This document shows, in pieces, positions 58,143-64,000 of a stretch of 64,000 bases of DNA. Position numbers and translations under genes: made by a program. The DNA is from Echeneis naucrates (taxonomy: Eukaryota; Chordata; Actinopteri; Carangiformes; Echeneidae): assembly GCF_900963305.1 (NCBI RefSeq), contig NC_042531.1, forward strand, positions 1,797,872-1,861,871, read 5' to 3'. The notes beneath the pieces were generated by a model. The model searched no databases. It was not told where the DNA came from and was given only the letters and a program-made list of their open reading frames with translations. The stretch's first letter is position 1. Each line of letters begins with the position of its first letter.

Positions 58143-61100
58143 GACGGATCGTGCTACATCTGCTGTCTTTTTCTCTTAAATCAACATTTAAATGAAACAC
58201 AACACACAGACAACCCTGGAAGATGAATTCAGATGATTCAAAATCATTTTCAGATTCACAGACTTCTGTCTCCTCACATAAAAGTTTACATCAAATCTTT
58301 CCTTAAATGTGCTAAAGGTAGAAATATTCTCTGCATTACACAGAAACACTGAAGCAAACTGATCGAATGCTGATGTTCGGAATCAATTTAATTTCTGAAT
58401 GAACTGAAAGAAAACAAACAAAACCAACAAACAGCTTCGTCGATAAAAACAAATTTTACTGACCAAAATAGAAAGCATGAAGATTGATGACGAGGCCTTC
58501 GAATGAAGAATTGAAAATTTGTATTTTAATTGATCAAATCATCTGCATGCAAAATCACAACATTCAGCTCCACAAAAGAAAAAGTCCATAACTTTTTCCT
58601 GACAGAAATCATCGGTGTATATTTCAGTTTACGAAAGAAATAAAAAAATTAAATACGTCGAACTCCCCTCACTGAAACATTTTCACTTTCTTAGTCCACT
58701 AAATGAACTTTCTATCATTTATACATATTTGCTAAATAAACTGAATGGAACTCATTCAGTTTTATTTTTATTTGTATCTGCAAAAATGGATGAGTACTGA
58801 TGACTGATTAATGATCTGTAGAGGGGGGCTGAAACAGGTGTGCTCCGTCCTGGATGTCCCGGTCTGGTTCGCCTGTGCAGGCCGTCCTCTGGGGGGGGTC
58901 ACAGAGATCAGCTAAACCTCGGACAAAGAGCTGCAGCCTGCTGATGACTCAGTGGGATTTGCCAGTAAGAGCCTGGAGCATGCCAGCTGCTGTTAGTGCT
59001 GACGCTCAGCTCACCGGAAAACAATGTGACCCCCCCACAAAAAAAAAAAAAAAAAACTAACAAAGAAACACTGAAAGGTAGACCAGCCAGCACGTTCTCC
59101 TGTTTGGGGGCATTCACCTCGAAAGCCTCTTTGTTTACAGGGAGGGGTCAGTCTGGGGGGCAGGGGCAGGAAAACGTCACACTGTGCCCCCTCTTGTGGG
59201 AGACGGGGGGAGCTGCAGTCCAGATGTGTTCCTGTGTTAAACCAGATCTTGGTGTGACCTCCGGAGATGCAGATAAAACGGCCTCACCTGATTGGTTCAT
59301 TCCTGTGACGTCATAGTGGCCATCTTTGACTTTGTCCACATACTTTGGTCCACGTTGTGCGTTTCATGCTGAAAAAGTGAGACAAACTGAGTTGAGTCAA
59401 AAATGTCAGTTCACTCCGGATATTTATTTTTCCTCATTTCGTTGTTGTTGTTGATCTGGAATGTCCCACAGCTCTGGTTAATATTAACTTTAAAAAAATC
59501 TTAAGATCTTAAAAAGTTTACATGTTGGATAGAAACTTTTCAGAATAAATGAATATTAAAAATAAATACATACTTCATTTGATTAAAAAAGAACGAAAAA
59601 ATATGTGTGGGTTATGTGTGTGTTTATAAATAGTTTAACAGTTGTAGTAGTTCTGATCATTTGAAGCCTGAAGTCAGACGTCTGCAGCAGGTTGTATGAT
59701 TCTAACAGAAACTTCCTCCGAGGCCTTAAACATTCGTGCTTTCTTCCCTCCAGCTCGGTTATTTTTAACCGCTGTGATCTGAACTCTGTTAATCTCGGGG
59801 AAAGAATGTCGTTTCTGGCTGCAGCAGTTTCCTTGTATGGCAGCGGCGGTGGAGGCGAGACGAGACGGACACGAAGCCACATCAGACACATGAAACAGAG
59901 TTAAAAATAGCACAGCCTGTCAGGCTCCTAATGGCTGATGAGAGGTTCAGGAGGACCCGAGGACCACGGAGAAGGTTTCTGATGTCAGTCTGAGTCTCTG
60001 CGATGTGGCTTCCTGCCTGGGACGCCATCCTCCAGCCAAAAAGGAGGCGAAGACACACACACGCCTTCGTTCACACCTCTCCGGCGAGCACCGAGAACAC
60101 ATCCGGACCTGCTGGGGCCTTAACTTGGCCCCGGGGTCTGAACTGGCAACGCATCATGGAGCTGGAGATAAAAATCTCTCTTCTGTGCCGTCCTGAAGGA
60201 CACAGCTGATCTGTCAATAAAGGCGTTTTGCCCAATTTGATCCAGTTCAAGGTCAAACTCAGTGATCTGGATCTCCAGCTCCTCCAGAGGCCTCTCCATC
60301 CCTGACCGGCTTTTTTCTCATATTTTACTGTCGTTGATTTAATTTACATTCCATGTTTGAAAAGCTTAAATAAAAAAAAAAATGTAGTTCTCAGAAACCC
60401 AGATCCAGATTTCAGTATCCAGCAGATAGAAGGACTGAAACACCAAAAGGTGTGATGAATGGCTCCCGTCTGATGCTTCTTCCCTCAGGATGTCTCTGCA
60501 GCTACAGGCATCACAGGAAATCCACAAGATGGCAGGATTGGACCCGGAGTTTAAAACCGGGTTCAGGCTCAGTTGATCCAACAAGTTCGCTGCAGGAGAG
60601 AAATCCAGTCCGCCCTCTCCTTTTGTCTTTAGTTTGAACGACTTCCACAGTTTTATTTTATTCCAGTATTTGATGGTAAAGATCGGTGTGAGAAAACAGA
60701 GAATTAGTGCTGGATGTGCAGCCAATACATGACTCACGCCACGCTCCTCACTTTCACACTGAATCTCGCTTTCATTCCCTCTTTGCCTGCACACACACAC
60801 CTAAAGGTTTACCAGGGAGCCTGATGTGACGTCAAGCCGGGGAGAAGGAAAAAGAGACAGTATTGCCATGGAAACCCATCTCCCTCCGTTTCCCTATGAT
60901 CTCTGATCCATCCTGGATCTGAACACGAAGGCTGCTTTATCACAGACAGGAGAAGAAGAAGAAGGAGGAGGAGAGCTATGTGAACGGATACAGGACGATA
61001 AAATGTTTTTGAATGAATCCCGTTTACAGACTTTTGAAGTGAACTTGAAGGCATCGCCAACATTTTGAACACCTTTCAGGTACACAGGTGTTTCCACTTC

Positions 61101-61190
61101 CTCCTGCTGATTGGCCACACAGTCCAGAGCCGTCCAATCAGGTGGGTCGGCTGAATAAACCTTTTGGTTCTGCTTCCTGTTCAGGAACTT
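58143..61190. other. Right flank, no gene recognised
   Basis: AT-rich then mixed sequence with an A-run near 59040. No crystallin exon or other coding exon could be supported on either strand. Confidence 0.5.
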
Positions 61191-61198
61191 CTGAGGTC

Positions 61199-61767
61199 TG
61201 AGGAGCTCGCTGCAGGAAAGTGGAGCAGCAGGTGAGGTTCAGTCACGACATCTGCCTCTTTCAAATAAGGAAACTTTCCTCTTTTTAACTTTTATTATGT
61301 GGAAGCTAAATGCCATCTGTTGTTATCCAAGATTAAGTTAGTTTAACATTGAATAATCTAACAGTAAGCTCATGTTCATATTTCATAAGTCCAAACTGAC
61401 ATTTATTGCTGGAAAAGAAAATGTAATGAGATTTCAAGTTTCTTGTTAAATTCAGATTCCAGGTTTGTTAGAAATGGAGTTTAAAAGTGAGCTGCTGTGC
61501 TGGATGTGACAGGAAAAACTGTAAAATAATGTATATGTGATCATTTTGAAAGTGACTTTCTGTGTGAAAGAAGATGTTTGAAATGAAATATTCACATTCT
61601 CAGCTGCCTTTAAAACACGTTTTATTCAAAGCTTTTCCGGTCAGACTACAATTTAAGATGTTTTCACCTGCACCCTAAACATTTGTTCACGTCTGCAGGA
61701 TGCACTCGCTGCCTGTTTCAGTTCATCTCCAGCACGCACACGGTGAATCATCTTAAACGGTCCAAAG
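61199..61767 (+). other. Possible untranslated 5' exons of an unidentified plus-strand gene
   Basis: A stretch ending CAGCAG then GTGAGG (donor near 61231) and a second ending CCAAAG then GTGAGT (61700-61767, acceptor CTGCAG) look like two spliced exons. Two CCAAT-type elements (ATTGG about 61110, CCAATCA about 61135) lie upstream. The second exon has only a very short open frame from its first ATG. In human the next genes out are PLEKHM3 and FZD5, but nothing here identifies either. Confidence 0.25.
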
Positions 61768-64000
61768 GTGAGTGTTTAACTGCCTCAGATAAAAATCCAA
61801 TATCTGAATCCAGAGCGCAGACCTCGGCTCCTCGGTGAAGGTGGGGAGCAGCAAACAGGAGTGAAATATACTTTCTATTTGTGCTGTCTTGTTGAATTGA
61901 TCCGGAGCAGTTGATGCATTTAAGTCCCTTTTCATTCCTCAGGTGTATTGGCTTTATTGATCGACGCAATCGACAGTCTAAATTAGCATTCAGCGCTAAC
62001 AGCCCTCCCTTTCACTCAGTTGCTGGGTTGAATGTGGAAGATGCTGCTTTGTGTGTATTTTTGGGTTTCAGGTTGTTAAAAGCTCATCAGGCCCAAATGG
62101 CGGTTGTTGTTGTTGTTGTGCGGTGTTAAGGCTTGTTTTGCATCGATGACATCATCCTCCAGTTCATCCAGGCCTCAGGCCTCAGGTTATATCTGATGTT
62201 GTCATTGTTTTTATGATGCTGCTGGCTGACCGGCTGTGTGTGCACAGACTTCAACACTGTTTGCTCACAGTGTGTAAAAGAAGCGACACTGGGCTGAGTG
62301 AGAAAGGTGTCTGTCTCTTTAAACGACCATTCCACACAGCACGTTGTCACGTTTTGCATAATGTGGATTTATTTTTTTTTCTCTCCTTTGGAATTTGCAT
62401 TTTTCGAACGTGGCTGTAATTTTTCAAGGTGACTTCTCTTTGTCTGCTGTGAAGCTGCGAGGCAGAAACGTTCCCCAGACATGTTGAAGTCAAAACAAAA
62501 AACCCGCACAGATGGCTTTAATTGTACATCAGCTCGATGATGCATGCTCGCCAAAGCAAACAGCGGTTTATGATGACGGGGGGGGCTGCAATGTGTCCAG
62601 CACACACAGGCCTGGTGCTGCCTGTCGCTGCCTCTCTGAGTGTTTACAGTGCTGGATGAGGGGGGATCCTGGGAGGCTGCTATTTTTAGCTCTGGTTTCA
62701 TCATTCGTCTCTCTCCGCTCGTCATGCAGCTGCAGGCTGCTGCTGCTGCTGCATCCTAATGAAGACACGAGCAGGACGACACTTTCTGCTCACAGGCAGC
62801 CTGCTCGAAAAGCGACAGGCTACATCTCCATTTCTTTTTTTGTTTGTTTGTTTGTGTGTCGCTGTGAACTGCTGCGTGGAGCAAAGTTTAAATTTACATG
62901 AGCTGCATGCTGACCTGACCGGGCGCTGAACTCCAGCCTCGGCCTGGAGGGCTGCAGAACTGTTTCCTCCCTGTGTTGCCACAACACGCTCCTCAGCATC
63001 TCACCCCTTCAGTGAGCCCCCCCCACCCTTTAACATGTGGACGGGACAGGCTCGGTCGGGATGACGGAGCAGCAGAGGACATCAAGGTCAAATCCTCAGT
63101 GCTGTTGAGTCTAGTCTTGATCTTTGAAGCTGCGTTTTATCTTCACAACAGATTAATGGTGTCTGTTGAGTTTCTCTTCACTTTAAGTTTTCCTGATTTA
63201 TTTATTTATTTATCTGCCTATTTTTTTGCCTATATTTTTTTTTTGCTTCAATTACAGTGTGAGAGGGAGACAGGCAGTCCATGTTCATGTGTGTGCCACA
63301 TTACCGTCTAAGTGAAGCTTTAAATGAAAAAGGTGTTGAAATATTCGGAGGACACCTGACCGGCCGAAGGGAAGACCCCGGAGATGAAGGACAGTCCTCA
63401 GGAAATGAGGTTTGAACCGTGAGACCTCTGCCGGCCCGTCCAGTTCAGTGTGTGTGTGTATTTTGGGAAATTAGTTTTGTCTTTGAAGGGAAATCGTCAT
63501 GGAGACCAAACAGCAACACAACAGCCCATAATGGAATGAGAGGTTCCCAAAGTCAGGTCTATTGATAGCTCAGTGGAAAACCAACATATCTGGGATAAGC
63601 TGCAGTGTTTTCCTTTTCTTCAACCTTTATTCATTTCTATTTTCTTTCTTTACGTAACTCGTCTTAAAGCGTCACCAGATCGGTATCGGCTGGTTACTGC
63701 GTCTATTCTTGGAGATATAAACAGATTTTCACTCCGAAGCGGCGCAGTGGGGTTTGTTTAGAGAGCCCTGGTGCTGCGTCACAGAGGGGGATCTGGGTTT
63801 GAGCCGAGGAGAGACCAGCGTCTCTGATTTTTCCATCATGTGAGGAAAATGTTCAGCAGATGAGCCAGATTCCTCCGGTTCTGTTCCTCTTTGTTTCATG
63901 TAAAGCCAAACGAAGGGCTATAACCTCTGATGACCATCGGGGGGCGACTTTTCCAGTTGGAAAAGTCAGATTGTGTTGAAGTCTATGGGAAAATGTCCCT
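61768..64000. other. Right edge, no gene recognised
   Basis: No supported coding exon. A dispersed-repeat copy begins at 63970 and runs off the window. Confidence 0.5.
63970..64000. repeat. Dispersed repeat fragment, copy 2 (truncated by window edge)
   Basis: Same 31-bp core as at 38462-38492. A more diverged relative in reverse orientation lies at about 44790-44827. Confidence 0.5.

Noticed and set aside
58143-64000. Short open frames up to 144 aa in the right flank
   Set aside because: No recognisable domain, splice context or composition typical of coding sequence.
1-64000. Transposase, reverse transcriptase, capsid or envelope-like sequence
   Set aside because: Looked for in the translated frames on both strands and not recognised; only simple repeats and short unnamed dispersed repeats were seen.

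Overview
This 64 kb window is nuclear DNA from a ray-finned fish, most likely a percomorph teleost. It carries intron-containing vertebrate genes with GT-AG splice sites, AT-rich intergenic DNA, and a large tandem cluster of gamma-M (methionine-rich) lens crystallin genes, a class expanded in fishes. No bacterial, phage, CRISPR or recognisable virus-derived element was seen.

Layout. (1) 1-9590, minus strand: the 5' third of pikfyve (phosphatidylinositol-3-phosphate 5-kinase), with FYVE and DEP domains; the chaperonin-like and kinase parts lie beyond the left edge. (2) About 10020-14540, plus strand: sgo2 (shugoshin 2), head to head with pikfyve across a short, probably bidirectional promoter. 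(3) 15803-18564, plus strand: the orthologue of human C2orf80, eight coding exons, 210 aa. (4) 18942-58109: a gamma-crystallin cluster with 17 intact genes (called Cg1-Cg17 here) and one relic. Cg1-Cg6 are on the plus strand, Cg7-Cg15 on the minus strand, then comes a plus-strand relic at about 53992, then Cg16 and Cg17 on the plus strand. (5) 58110-64000: no gene established; one pair of possible 5' UTR exons near 61.2-61.8 kb.

Unless an entry says otherwise, each crystallin gene has a tiny first exon ending in a Gly-Lys-type codon pair, a second exon of about 243 nt encoding Greek-key motifs 1 and 2, and a third of about 276 nt encoding motifs 3 and 4, behind a TATA box. Three groups are visible. 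Cg16, Cg17 and the first domain of Cg1 are Trp-retaining and look gamma-S/MX-like. Cg2-Cg5 are intermediate gamma-M forms. Cg6-Cg15 are very Met-rich (about 30 Met in roughly 180 residues in Cg6 and Cg9) and keep a single Trp. Products are expected to be soluble structural proteins packed at high concentration in lens fibre cells.

The most interesting observations are exact loss of intron 1 in Cg10; long nearly identical tracts between Cg9 and Cg12 and between Cg10 and Cg11 that look like gene conversion or recent duplication; an 83-bp tract shared by Cg1 and Cg17 that makes Cg1 a domain mosaic; a fixed promoter layout (TATA, then a Sox-like site, then a Maf-like site at nearly constant spacing) in the minus-strand genes; and a decayed crystallin relic that still has its TATA box and splice sites. 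In human the order is CRYG cluster, C2orf80, IDH1, PIKFYVE; here sgo2 occupies the position of IDH1.
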